Source of the DNA: an uncultured Armatimonadota bacterium
Lineage (GTDB): Bacteria; Armatimonadota; Fimbriimonadia; Fimbriimonadales; Fimbriimonadaceae
Assembly (NCBI GenBank): GCA_903927025.1
Contig: CAIYLG010000056.1
Coordinates: 1 to 35,251 of the forward strand
DNA length: 35,251 nt
Reading direction: 5' to 3'
Shown here: positions 18,755 to 27,283 of the stretch, piece after piece
Position numbering within the stretch: the first letter of the stretch is position 1
Layout: each line of letters opens with the position of its first letter
Notes under the pieces: model-generated
What the model was told of the DNA's origin: nothing
Database searches by the model: none
The model's input: the letters and a program-made list of their open reading frames with translations, nothing else
Made by a program: the position numbers and the translations under genes

Positions 18755-19711
18755 ATGAAGCGAGCCTTTACTCTTATCGAGCTGCTGGTGGTCATTGCGA
18801 TCATCGCTATTCTTGCAGCTATTCTCTTCCCTGTTTTCGCACAGGCCAAGTTGGCTGCCAAGAAGACCGTTGCTATCTCCAACCAGAAGCAGATTGGTCT
18901 GTCGATCATCATGTACGCTGGCGACTACGATGACACGTATCCTCGCGAAGATGGATGCACTTTGAACGATGCTATTAACCCAGCATTCAACAAGGTCGCT
19001 GCTGGCACTGACCCAACTCCTTACTGCAGCGGCGCGGCTAGCCCTGGCGGTTTCGCATTCCGAGACAACCACTACAGCTGGCAGAAGTGGGTCGTTCCTT
19101 ACACCAAGAACACCGGTCTTTTCATTGACCCAGTCCAGACCTACGATCCATATGGCTGGAACACCCTTGGCGAGCTTGAGGGCGGCTACATGCTCAACAT
19201 CGCTATCACAGGCGCCATGAACTCATGGAACAACCCAACCTACGCAACGACTGCCAACGCAGTTCGAACGTCTTGGACGGGCGGCACCACGACTTCAATC
19301 GCTGCTCCAGCTGAAGCGTTCATCCTTATGGAAGGACCTTTCAACGCAGTCGTTCCTGCCATGAACGTGTATGGCACTCCATCCACCTCCTACCCATTCG
19401 CGGTTAGAGAGCACTGGACGGGCTGGTTCTACAACCAGGGCGGTACGGGCCCTTGCAACAGCACAACTGTCCTCGACCCAACGATGTCGCCATTCTCACA
19501 GCAGGTTCCAATGTCCTACTGCGACGGCCACACGAAGGCGATTCCAGTCGGTCAGTTCCTTGCGAACACCCCAACGGCAGCTCAGTACACGGTCAGCACC
19601 GGTACCACCTGCTTCGGCTACGCTGGACCTAACGACAACGTCTACGCCAATATCCACATCGCAGCAGCTCCAACCTGGACTCAGCCTTGGCCAATGTGGG
19701 GTCTCCAGTAA
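18755..19711 (+). CDS. Type II secretion/type IV pilus-like pseudopilin, H-X9-DG class
   Basis: This exported pilin-like protein has 318 aa. The ATG at 18755 is preceded by AGGAG at 18741-18745. The leader is four residues (MKRA), followed by mature 'FTLIELLVVIAIIAILAA' with Phe+1 and Glu+5, as the prepilin peptidase and N-methylase require. The mature part has a long Tyr/Trp/Asn/Pro-rich C-terminal domain, and near the end 'MSYCDGHTKAIP' matches the DG motif of the H-X9-DG family, which is greatly expanded in Planctomycetes and Armatimonadota. Individual functions in that family are not known. A lipoprotein gene starts on the last base of its stop codon. Confidence 0.92.
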   Translation: MKRAFTLIELLVVIAIIAILAAILFPVFAQAKLAAKKTVAISNQKQIGLSIIMYAGDYDDTYPREDGCTLNDAINPAFNKVAAGTDPTPYCSGAASPGGFAFRDNHYSWQKWVVPYTKNTGLFIDPVQTYDPYGWNTLGELEGGYMLNIAITGAMNSWNNPTYATTANAVRTSWTGGTTTSIAAPAEAFILMEGPFNAVVPAMNVYGTPSTSYPFAVREHWTGWFYNQGGTGPCNSTTVLDPTMSPFSQQVPMSYCDGHTKAIPVGQFLANTPTAAQYTVSTGTTCFGYAGPNDNVYANIHIAAAPTWTQPWPMWGLQ

Positions 19712-19863
19712 TGCGGATCGCCTGTCTGCTTTTGCTCGTCCTGACTGCTGGCGTAATCCTTACGGGTTGTTCTGGCGGCGTTTCGGATGCTGATAAGGAT
19801 AAGTCCGCGACGAAGTTCAAGAGTTTGAACAAGAACGACGTCAACAAGGACGCCTCTCCTTAG
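19711..19863 (+). CDS. 50-residue lipoprotein coupled to the pseudopilin
   Basis: ATG 19711 overlaps the pseudopilin TAA by one base (TAATG), a translational-coupling arrangement. The product starts MRIACLLLLVLTAGVILTGC, a complete lipoprotein signal peptide with lipobox LTGC and Cys20. The mature 31 residues are polar, rich in Lys, Asp, Ser and Asn (for example 'KFKSLNKNDVNKD'), and probably lack a fold. A strong terminator follows 24 bases after the stop. A membrane-tethered peptide that accompanies the pseudopilin in assembly is a reasonable guess, but nothing proves it. Confidence 0.75.
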   Translation: MRIACLLLLVLTAGVILTGCSGGVSDADKDKSATKFKSLNKNDVNKDASP

Positions 19864-19887
19864 TCAATCGGCACGACAGGTCGAATG

Positions 19888-19925
19888 TGGGCTTCGTGAC
19901 TCTGGTCACGGAGCCCATTTTCTTT
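19888..19925 (+). terminator. Strong intrinsic terminator
   Basis: A 13-bp stem (19888-19900 with 19905-19917, one G-U pair) has a TCTG loop and is followed by TTTTCTTT at 19918-19925. It ends the pseudopilin-lipoprotein unit. Confidence 0.9.
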
Positions 19926-19981
19926 GTGGATGCGGGTATCACTGGGCTATTCGGGAACTTGCCCCATGGCGAACAATTTTG

Positions 19982-21619
19982 ATGACGATAGACCCATTTG
20001 AATTGGAGCTTCTGAACCGCATAGAGCGATTGATGCGGGAAGGGAACGCCCCGCAAGCCCTCAATGCCTGTAACTCCGCGCTTCGCGAATTACCAGATAG
20101 TCCAATGCTGCTCGCGGCAAAGTCGCGATGTCATTTTGTGCTTCAGCAGCTGCCGGAAGCAATCGCCGCGGGCCAACACTCGGTTGAGTTGGCGGCGACT
20201 GCGCAATCACGTGCCCAGCTTGCTTGGATGCTGATAGCCTCTGGAAACCGAGCGGTTGCGTTGGAACAATATCGCCTTGCCATCGATTTAGAACCTGAAT
20301 CGAGCGAGATCCACCTCCGTTATGCCCAGTGTCTTCAGGCGGCTGGGCAGAGGCAAGAGGCTATCGCCGAGTTCAAGGTCTCTCTTGCTTTGGATCCTGA
20401 GCAATCCGAAGCCGAAATCGGCTGGGCGGAAGCGCTCGTTGATCTGGGCAATCTGGAGGAAGCCGAACTTCATCTCAAACCCGCAGGCGGTACCGACCCC
20501 GTCCGCGCGACACGCCATGGCGTGCGTCTTCAGGTCCTAGGTCGTTTTGAAGCCGCCCGTGAGTGCTTTGAGCACTCGCTGAGTTTGTTGCCATTCCAGG
20601 GCGCCGCTTACTATTGGTTGGTCAGGGGCCAGCGAATCACTGAGAAAGATCGCGTCCTTGTGGATCGAATGCAGCAACTTGCGAGAGAGCCTCGCCTCCC
20701 GATGCCCGAGAAGGTCTACCTTCAGTACGCACTCGGCAAAGCTCGGGAAGACTTAGGCGAATACCGACTCGCGATACAGCACTTCGACGAAGCAAACGGC
20801 ATGGCGAGAGTTGTGCGCGGCATTCGGTTCAACGCAGATGCCTTGGTGGGATACAACGATTGGAGAATCAGGGCCTTTCAACCTGAGCCTCTGCATCAGT
20901 TCCAGGCATTTGGCTCCTCTAGCGAACTCCCAGTCTTCGTGGTTGGGATGATCCGATCAGGGACGACACTGGTGGAACAGCTATTATCCAACCATCCCGA
21001 CATTGAAGGGTGCGGCGAGCTTCTGTTCTGGAACGAACGACAGGAACAAATCAACAGCAGCATCGCCAAGGGCACGATTGACGCCAACTTAATCTCCTCG
21101 ACGGCTCAGGACTACCTGGATCAGCTCCGCCAATTTGCTCCAGCCGCCAAGCGAACCATCGACAAGATGCCGCTCAACACTTTCCTGGTCGGCCCCATCC
21201 ACTTAGTCTTTCCGAACGCAAAGTTCATCCATGTCAACCGCAGCCCGAAAGACACCTGTTTGTCCATTTACACCACCAACTTCGAGAGTTCACCAGACTT
21301 CGCCCATGACCAGGAGAACATCGCGTTCTACTATCGCGAATACCAGCGGTTAATGGAGCATTGGAGGAGCCTGTTGCCAGCAGACCGATTCCTTGACATT
21401 CAGTACGAAGAGTTGATCGACGACCCGGAAGCAACCTTACGGAAGGTTCTGCAATTCATAGGGCTTCCATGGCATGAATCATGCACTCACCCTGAGTCGA
21501 ACCGAAGAGCCGTGCGCACTCCAAGTGCTTGGCAGGTTAGGCAGCCAATCTATCAAAGTTCCAGTGAACGATGGCGGAAGTTCCAACCATGGCTCGGGGC
21601 AATCGCAGACTTGACCTAG
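19982..21619 (+). CDS. TPR-sulfotransferase fusion protein
   Basis: This is a likely PAPS-dependent sulfotransferase fused to tetratricopeptide repeats. About 1-275 (numbered from TTG 19979; ATG 19982 is one codon in and preferred) contain some six TPR-type helix pairs with the usual 'A...y..al.l.P' spacing. The Sulfotransfer_3-like domain has the 5'-phosphosulfate loop 'VGMIRSGTTLVEQLL' (322-336) and the 3'-phosphate motif 'FIHVNRSPKDTCLSIY' (416-431). The C-terminal 'RFLDIQYEELIDDPEATLRKVLQFIGLPW' pattern is typical of the family. No signal peptide is seen. The acceptor is unknown; TPR-sulfotransferases can act on peptides or glycans. Its TAG lies in a CTAG shared with the convergent gene. 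Confidence 0.92.
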   Translation: MTIDPFELELLNRIERLMREGNAPQALNACNSALRELPDSPMLLAAKSRCHFVLQQLPEAIAAGQHSVELAATAQSRAQLAWMLIASGNRAVALEQYRLAIDLEPESSEIHLRYAQCLQAAGQRQEAIAEFKVSLALDPEQSEAEIGWAEALVDLGNLEEAELHLKPAGGTDPVRATRHGVRLQVLGRFEAARECFEHSLSLLPFQGAAYYWLVRGQRITEKDRVLVDRMQQLAREPRLPMPEKVYLQYALGKAREDLGEYRLAIQHFDEANGMARVVRGIRFNADALVGYNDWRIRAFQPEPLHQFQAFGSSSELPVFVVGMIRSGTTLVEQLLSNHPDIEGCGELLFWNERQEQINSSIAKGTIDANLISSTAQDYLDQLRQFAPAAKRTIDKMPLNTFLVGPIHLVFPNAKFIHVNRSPKDTCLSIYTTNFESSPDFAHDQENIAFYYREYQRLMEHWRSLLPADRFLDIQYEELIDDPEATLRKVLQFIGLPWHESCTHPESNRRAVRTPSAWQVRQPIYQSSSERWRKFQPWLGAIADLT

Positions 21620-22413
21620 TTCTCGCGGGGTTTGTCGCCAAACAGCTTTGCAAGGGTCGGTTCCATGGCCTGAGCCCACATGACATAGCCCTTCGGCGTC
21701 GGATGCAGGTAGTCGCCCATTATCTCGGGGGAAATGGTTCCGTCTGAATTGAGGAAGACAGAGCTGAGGTCAAGGAACGTCACTCCGCGCTGTCGTCCAA
21801 GCTTGGATATGAGCTTGTTTACATCGGCAACTTGCTGGCGGGTTTGGCTATCTGGCTTGGGATCCCTTGGGAAAATGCCCAGCAACAGGATCTTTGTCCG
21901 CCGCAACTTGTGGTGAATCCGGTCGACAATGGCCTTTACACCTTCTGCGATGTCCTCCGAGGTGTTTACGCCCATGTTGTTCGTTCCAATCATGACCACG
22001 GCCAATTTTGGTTGAATGCCATCAATCTCGCCGTTGTCCAGCCTCCAGAGAACGTGCTGAGTCCGATCCCACCCAAAGCCAAGGTTAACCGCGTTGCGGC
22101 TTCCAAAATACTTATCCCACAAGGGCTGTCCAGGTCCGCCTGGCTGCGGCACTCCGCCCCACATGTGGGTGATGGAGTCTCCCACAAGAATGAGGTCAAC
22201 GTTTCCCTGCTTGACACGGTCAACGACCGCCTGGTGCCTTTCCATCCAGTTGTAGCTGTGTGCCTTTGTGGGGGCCTCATCAATTGCGGGCACGACCGTG
22301 TCTGGCAATGGCTTCTGCTGAGCTGAAGCAAGGGTCAGGCCGACGGATAAGAGGAGAATTGACAACGTCCAACGCTGGGGTCGCATGGACTTAATCATAG
22401 AAGATTGGGCCAT
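21616..22413 (-). CDS. Secreted SGNH/GDSL hydrolase
   Basis: This probable ester hydrolase of the SGNH superfamily, closest in pattern to platelet-activating-factor acetylhydrolase-like proteins, has nucleophile Ser80 in 'LVGDSIT'. The oxyanion residues are Gly in 'NLGFGWD' and Asn in 'GTNN'. The last block 'DYLHP' supplies Asp234 and His237. The signal peptide (about 11-32, ending ASA) points to export. ATGs at codons 1, 6 and 10 all fit; the later ones give more normal leaders. Substrates could include acetylated hemicellulose, which would suit the glycosidase genes just beyond prs, but this is only an inference from location. Confidence 0.9.
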   Translation of the reverse strand: MAQSSMIKSMRPQRWTLSILLLSVGLTLASAQQKPLPDTVVPAIDEAPTKAHSYNWMERHQAVVDRVKQGNVDLILVGDSITHMWGGVPQPGGPGQPLWDKYFGSRNAVNLGFGWDRTQHVLWRLDNGEIDGIQPKLAVVMIGTNNMGVNTSEDIAEGVKAIVDRIHHKLRRTKILLLGIFPRDPKPDSQTRQQVADVNKLISKLGRQRGVTFLDLSSVFLNSDGTISPEIMGDYLHPTPKGYVMWAQAMEPTLAKLFGDKPREN

Positions 22414-22434
22414 GGGCTGTGCTTGGAGCTGTAT

Positions 22435-23484
22435 CTAATCTTCGTCGCCGGCAAGTCGATGAAGCTGACTGAGAGATTCACCCAAGATCAGTCGCTTGCA
22501 CACTTCACCGATGAGCGGAGCAATTGGGATGATCTTCAATTTGCCCTGCGAAAAGCTGACTTTGTCATCTAGCGGAATGGAGTCGGTTACCACGAACTCG
22601 TCGACTGGCGAATCCACCAGCTTGGCCATCAGCTGCTGCGTGGTGAGGTTTTTATCGCAGAGCACTCCGTGAACAGCGAGCATTCGAACCGATGCCGCCC
22701 CTTCGTGCTTAAGCATTGCCGCGTCCTTCAAAACGGTATTGCCGGTGAGTATTTCGTCGTCTACAAGGAAGCAGTGCTTGCCCTTGATATTGCCTGTAAC
22801 GACCTTGACCGTCGGGGATTCTGAATGGTCGGTTCTCGACTTGTAGATGTAAGCCGGCTCAATTCCAAGGGAAGAGGGAACCTGCTCAAATCGCTTTGCG
22901 GCGCTGCTGTCTGCAAACACGACCGCACAGTCTTCTCGATTGAGAGTGCTGAGATACTCGTTGCGGATGTATTCCACCAGCATCGGCAACGCTGGAACTT
23001 CATCGGCAGTTGGGACGAAATACTGCTTGATGTGGGGGTCGTGCGGCTCCAGGAGCATCACACGACGAACGTTGAGCACCTTGTTCAAAATTTCAGGCAG
23101 CCGTTGCCCCATAACAGAGATTCGTGGTCGATTCTTTCGGTCAGATCGACTGTACGGCATGTACGGGAACACCACGAAGGTCTGCCGTGGATGGGCATTG
23201 TTGATGGCGTCCAGCAAGGCGAGCAATTCCACAATGTGATCGCTCACGGGTGGCGTTTGGGTATGGAGCACTACCACCACGTGGTCTCGGACATTGTCAA
23301 CCTGAACCTCAATGTTCTGATTGGAGAATGTGCTTACGGTGTGCTTGCCAGGCTCAACTCGGTAATGCTCGTGCTCAGATTCAAGACGATGGCGCAGTTC
23401 CGCCTCAACCTGGTGGGCCATCCCTTCCATGCCCGTGGTCGAGAAAACCTTAACCGTTGTATGTCCATTCGTCTTTGAACTCAC
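22435..23484 (-). CDS. Divergent ribose-phosphate pyrophosphokinase (PRPP synthetase-like)
   Basis: PRPP synthetases transfer pyrophosphate from ATP to ribose 5-phosphate. The 349 aa (GTG start at 23484) keep the overall type I phosphoribosyltransferase layout: 'FPYMPYSRSDRK' for the ATP-binding region, 'DPHIKQYF', a K-x-R in 'YIYKSRTD', and the PRPP loop 'FLVDDEILTGNT' (239-250). Several usual residues differ. The PDxGG-type segment reads 'FADSSAAKRF' (190-199), and the N-terminal 'DGE' site is not evident. It may be a working but divergent lineage-specific enzyme or a catalytically altered paralogue. It precedes the SGNH gene by 21 bases on the same strand. Confidence 0.82.
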   Translation of the reverse strand: MSSKTNGHTTVKVFSTTGMEGMAHQVEAELRHRLESEHEHYRVEPGKHTVSTFSNQNIEVQVDNVRDHVVVVLHTQTPPVSDHIVELLALLDAINNAHPRQTFVVFPYMPYSRSDRKNRPRISVMGQRLPEILNKVLNVRRVMLLEPHDPHIKQYFVPTADEVPALPMLVEYIRNEYLSTLNREDCAVVFADSSAAKRFEQVPSSLGIEPAYIYKSRTDHSESPTVKVVTGNIKGKHCFLVDDEILTGNTVLKDAAMLKHEGAASVRMLAVHGVLCDKNLTTQQLMAKLVDSPVDEFVVTDSIPLDDKVSFSQGKLKIIPIAPLIGEVCKRLILGESLSQLHRLAGDED

Positions 23485-23563
23485 GGCAACGATTGTACAG
23501 CCGTGAGCCCACTATTTGGGGGCGAAATCGTTCCGATGTGCTTTATGAACGAATGATTAACCG

Positions 23564-25744
23564 CTAATTTTTGATTGGGTCGCCAAACAGAACGCCACGA
23601 CCGTTTGTACCAATGTAAACGCGTCCATAAATCCTTGGGTCTCCAACGATCTGGTCCATCGTGCCAAACCCATGCTGTGCGTCGGTGAGGCAAATCCAAG
23701 TGCTGCCTCCATCGTCCGACCGAAAAGCCCCTTGGAGGCTGCCAATGGCCGCAATCACATAGATGCATGGCTCGGATTTTCCAGGTGCGGCCATTCCAAG
23801 ACCAACCGTTGAAACCAGAGAAAGGCCGTCAATCTTCTTGAACGACTTGCCTCCGTCTTCTGAGTGCATCAGAAAATTTCCACTTGCGAGCCACAGATCA
23901 CCTTCTCGATGAGATGCCACGCGCAACATTTCGCCACCCGTTGGCAGATTGATCGACGCCGCTGTGAAGCTAGCTCCCCCGTCTACGCTGCGGAAGATGT
24001 CGCCGTGACGCGGGTCAAACGCATAGAACGTCTTTGGATTCACGCGATCCGAGAACACTCGAAAGCCGATTTTGCATCCTTGGCACAGGGTCCAAGTTGC
24101 TCCATGGTCGGTTGAAACGCTAGGCGCCAGCCGTTCCGGGTTCCAGACGAAAGTTGCGCCGTCTGAAGATACGGCGATATGACCTCCGCCGCGCGCACCC
24201 TTAGGTTCAGTAAGGAACGGCGTCCACGATTTGCCGCCATCGGTCGAAAATCCTCCGGACTTCGAGCTGCCTCCGCCGCGCCCCACTCTTGCCATCGTCA
24301 TTGGATTGCTTTCGGCAAAGTCGATGCTGTCTGTGTTGTTGAACAGTGGATTGGTTGCCATCCCGTCCGGTGGGACCTTGGTGAGGTCGTCATGGCGAAA
24401 TCCGCCGATGTCCCCAAGTCCGGAAAATAGGTGCGCCCCGACAGGAGGACTTACTAAGTCGATCGAAGCGGTTTCTTCGAGTCCCTGGGCGCGAACTGTC
24501 CAATGCGTCGCTCCCCCGTTGTCGGCGGCGGATGCGTCTGAACAGCCCCAAATCGTGGCACCGGTTCCGTAAACGACGGTGTCAGGATGGTAAGGGTCAA
24601 TTGCCACCGTGCCCATCCACCAGCCGAACTTCGGCGACTTTTGGCCCCAGTTCAGGAAAGGTGACCCTGAGCTGTCTAGCTTTGCAGCGTCCTTCATCCC
24701 GGTCCAATGCGCCCCGCCATCGGTCGTGCGAAACACATCGTCGCCTAAAGACCACCGGTCCAAGGTTGTAACCGCCATTGTCCCTGGGTGCTTAGCGTCT
24801 AGGCTGAGTCCGGCATATCCAAACCCCTTTCCGGCATCGGGTGTGATGTTCGTCCAAACGTCTGACTTAGGATTCAACTTCCAAACGGCACCATCCGAAA
24901 TCCCATTGGGACCCGGCCCGTTGGAGTAGGTGAGGATGAGAGAGCCAGTGGTATCAAAGGCCGCATGGTGCGGAATCAGGTTGGGTTGCCCAGGTACCGC
25001 CGACCAAGATTTTCCAGCATCACGAGAGCGAAACAGGTGAGTGCCCTTCCCAGCCGCACCGGCGTAAATGTCAGGGGTAGCAGACTGCTTCCGACCGGAT
25101 CGGGTGTCAAAAACCTCAAAGCAGATTCCGATTCCATCGGTATGGAGCTTGATCGGGAATTCATCCTGCTTGGTCCATGTTGCTCCAAAATCCGAACTTC
25201 GCCAAAGACCGTTGTCTCGGGAACCAAAGTAGAGGATGTTCGGCATGTTTGGATCCACTGCGAGGCGCTCGCCGATTGAGCGGCCATCCATGTTTCCTCC
25301 CATCTTGAACGGCATGTCGGTCCTCTGGAAACTTCTGCCTTGATCAGAGGATCGAAGGATTGCCCCATTGCCGCCCCACTCGTTGGTGTAGGTGCCTGCG
25401 GCAATATACAGTCGCTTAGGATTGGTCGGGTCGAGTCCGATGCTTTCGACGCCGTAGAGGTTCCAATCGGGTCGCTGAATCCAGTCCATGAGCGGGATCC
25501 ACCGCTTTGTTTTGGGGTTCCATCGGTACGCACCGCCAATGTCCGTGCGTGCGTAGACCAAATCAGCTTGGGCCGGGTGATAGAGAATTCCGCTGACGAA
25601 GCCTCCCCCCACGATCTCGACGTTGTTCCATCGGTACGGCTGACGGGTCACTTTGGGCAGGTCCGCCCGGACCAGACACGCGAGTGACACCGCTGTCGCT
25701 AAGAGGATGCTCTTCGTTGAAATACTCATCTTCGCACCTATCAT
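23564..25744 (-). CDS. GH74 xyloglucanase
   Basis: This is a secreted endo- or reducing-end-acting xyloglucan hydrolase with a double seven-bladed propeller. The 726 aa start with a signal peptide (ATG at 25744 or, six codons in, 25729). The GH74 signature is clear: 'WNNVEIVGGGFVSGI', 'YARTDIGGAYRW' with candidate catalytic Asp68, 'GNMDGRSIGERLAVDPN' and repeated 'WRSSDFGATW'/'SVDGGASF' Asp-box turns. The second catalytic Asp is probably in 'GGHIAVSSDGATFVW'. No carbohydrate-binding or dockerin domain is appended. It faces a mannanase/xylosidase/galactosidase unit across a 147-base divergent region, matching xyloglucan breakdown. Confidence 0.93.
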   Translation of the reverse strand: MIGAKMSISTKSILLATAVSLACLVRADLPKVTRQPYRWNNVEIVGGGFVSGILYHPAQADLVYARTDIGGAYRWNPKTKRWIPLMDWIQRPDWNLYGVESIGLDPTNPKRLYIAAGTYTNEWGGNGAILRSSDQGRSFQRTDMPFKMGGNMDGRSIGERLAVDPNMPNILYFGSRDNGLWRSSDFGATWTKQDEFPIKLHTDGIGICFEVFDTRSGRKQSATPDIYAGAAGKGTHLFRSRDAGKSWSAVPGQPNLIPHHAAFDTTGSLILTYSNGPGPNGISDGAVWKLNPKSDVWTNITPDAGKGFGYAGLSLDAKHPGTMAVTTLDRWSLGDDVFRTTDGGAHWTGMKDAAKLDSSGSPFLNWGQKSPKFGWWMGTVAIDPYHPDTVVYGTGATIWGCSDASAADNGGATHWTVRAQGLEETASIDLVSPPVGAHLFSGLGDIGGFRHDDLTKVPPDGMATNPLFNNTDSIDFAESNPMTMARVGRGGGSSKSGGFSTDGGKSWTPFLTEPKGARGGGHIAVSSDGATFVWNPERLAPSVSTDHGATWTLCQGCKIGFRVFSDRVNPKTFYAFDPRHGDIFRSVDGGASFTAASINLPTGGEMLRVASHREGDLWLASGNFLMHSEDGGKSFKKIDGLSLVSTVGLGMAAPGKSEPCIYVIAAIGSLQGAFRSDDGGSTWICLTDAQHGFGTMDQIVGDPRIYGRVYIGTNGRGVLFGDPIKN

Positions 25745-25818
25745 TGCCCAGAAATCGGGCTTCAGGGCTATGATTTACCAATATATCAGCTGAAAAGTGC
25801 CCTTGTATCGGGTGAAAT

Positions 25819-25836
25819 AGCTAGAGTGCTCTAACT
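25819..25836. promoter_or_regulatory. Candidate operator between GH74 and GH26
   Basis: AGcTAGAG-TG-CTCTAaCT is an 18-base inverted repeat with one mismatch per arm, placed centrally in the 147-base divergent region. Size and layout fit a LacI- or GntR-type repressor site controlling both directions, although the centre is TG rather than the usual CG. No regulator gene lies nearby. Confidence 0.35.
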
Positions 25837-25891
25837 TGAGCGGACGTTGCTTTTAGGAAGGTAGCGGGCCGCCTGGGAGCAAAAGAATCTC

Positions 25892-27283
25892 ATGCTCATC
25901 CCGATCTTGTGCGCAGCTGCACTCCTTTCGGCTTCCAGGGACCAGACACCTGGTTCAGTTCATCTAGAAGCTGAAGACGGTGAATTGGTGGGCACGTCCG
26001 TGAGCACCGCAGGTGCCGGATTTTCTGGCAAGGGCTTTGTCACGGGGTTTGTCTCGTCCACTGCCAAGGTCATCCTACGGTTTTCGGCTAAGCCGGGGAT
26101 TTACGAAGCCAAGATCCGGTACTCATCCCCTTCTGGACCCAAAGGGTTTGGCGTCCGCGTGAACGGCCACTCATCCTCGGGCATGTTTCCCAAGACTGGT
26201 GACCGATTCGAAGTGATCTCGGCAGGCAAGGTCGAACTATCCGGCCAAAATGAGCTCGAGATCGAACGAGGCTGGGGCTATTTCAATGTGGACAGTGTCG
26301 ATTTTGTCCCTTCAGTGGTAAATCACCAGATGAAACCGCTCCCGGGGCGACTTGCCGATCTGAAGGCAAACGATTCCGCTAAATCTCTTTACGGCAGGCT
26401 GTCGCAGTCTTATGGGCATCGCACGCTTTCTGGCCAATACGATGCTGGCGAAAACTATGGCATCGCGGTGGCAACCGGAAAGACTCCCGCGATCTACGGT
26501 GGGGACTTCATGGATTACTCGCCTTCGCGCCTCAAGCATGGAACTCACCCCGAAGGAACGACTGAGGCTGTGATCAAGCAGGCAAAGGCTGGCCAAGCCA
26601 TCACTATGTCCTGGCATTGGAATGCCCCAACTGACCTTTTAGACAAGCTGATCACCGATGCAAAAGGCAACCATGTGGATCTCCGTTGGTACAAGGGCTT
26701 TTACACTGACGCCACCACATTCGATCTCGCGAAGGCACTGGATGACCCAAAGTCTGAGCGCTATTCAATGTTGCTCAGTGACATGGATGCAATAGCGGTC
26801 CAGCTCAAAAAGTTTCAAGATGCCGGCGTTCCGGTGCTATGGCGCCCCCTTCATGAGGCGGAGGGCGGTTGGTTTTGGTGGGGAGCAAAAGGGCCCAAAC
26901 CGTTCATCAAGCTGTGGCGAATCATGTTCGACCGATTCACCAGAATCCACCGCCTCCACAATCTGATTTGGGTCTTTACGGTCGGAGACAATCCCGATTG
27001 GTATCCGGGAGATGAGTTTGTGGACGTCCTCGGGATCGACGCCTATCCCAGCGACCACTCCGATGCGTTGAACCGCAACTGGGAATCGCTTAAGGCACAG
27101 TTTGATGGTCGGAAGCTGCTTGCCATCAGCGAGTTTGGCGGCGTGCCAGATATCCCGCGCATGCGGCGTTTTGGGGCGGAGTGGGCCTACTTTGTATCTT
27201 GGACAGGACAGATAAAACCTCCGGGGACTTCCACACAAGACCTCAGACGAATTTACAGTGATACGGGAGTTCAGAACCGATGA
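25892..27283 (+). CDS. Secreted CBM-GH26 beta-mannanase
   Basis: This enzyme endo-hydrolyses beta-1,4-mannan or glucomannan outside the cytoplasm. From ATG 25892 a short signal peptide (about 1-15) leads into a jelly-roll carbohydrate-binding module of CBM35/CBM6 type (about 22-140; 'VHLEAEDGELVG', 'YFNVDSVDF'). The GH26 barrel follows (about 160-463). The acid/base is Glu322 in 'WRPLHEAEGGWFWWG', the nucleophile is Glu414 in 'AISEFG', and 'SGQYDAG' and 'MSWHWNAP' are family motifs. GGGAGC lies upstream. Its TGA overlaps the GH31 start (ATGA), so the genes form an operon. Confidence 0.93.
   Translation: MLIPILCAAALLSASRDQTPGSVHLEAEDGELVGTSVSTAGAGFSGKGFVTGFVSSTAKVILRFSAKPGIYEAKIRYSSPSGPKGFGVRVNGHSSSGMFPKTGDRFEVISAGKVELSGQNELEIERGWGYFNVDSVDFVPSVVNHQMKPLPGRLADLKANDSAKSLYGRLSQSYGHRTLSGQYDAGENYGIAVATGKTPAIYGGDFMDYSPSRLKHGTHPEGTTEAVIKQAKAGQAITMSWHWNAPTDLLDKLITDAKGNHVDLRWYKGFYTDATTFDLAKALDDPKSERYSMLLSDMDAIAVQLKKFQDAGVPVLWRPLHEAEGGWFWWGAKGPKPFIKLWRIMFDRFTRIHRLHNLIWVFTVGDNPDWYPGDEFVDVLGIDAYPSDHSDALNRNWESLKAQFDGRKLLAISEFGGVPDIPRMRRFGAEWAYFVSWTGQIKPPGTSTQDLRRIYSDTGVQNR

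Noticed and set aside
21616-23484. SGNH hydrolase and prs gene as part of the hemicellulose operon
   Set aside because: They share the strand with GH74, but a housekeeping-type gene lies between and nothing in sequence proves co-regulation; kept only as a possibility.
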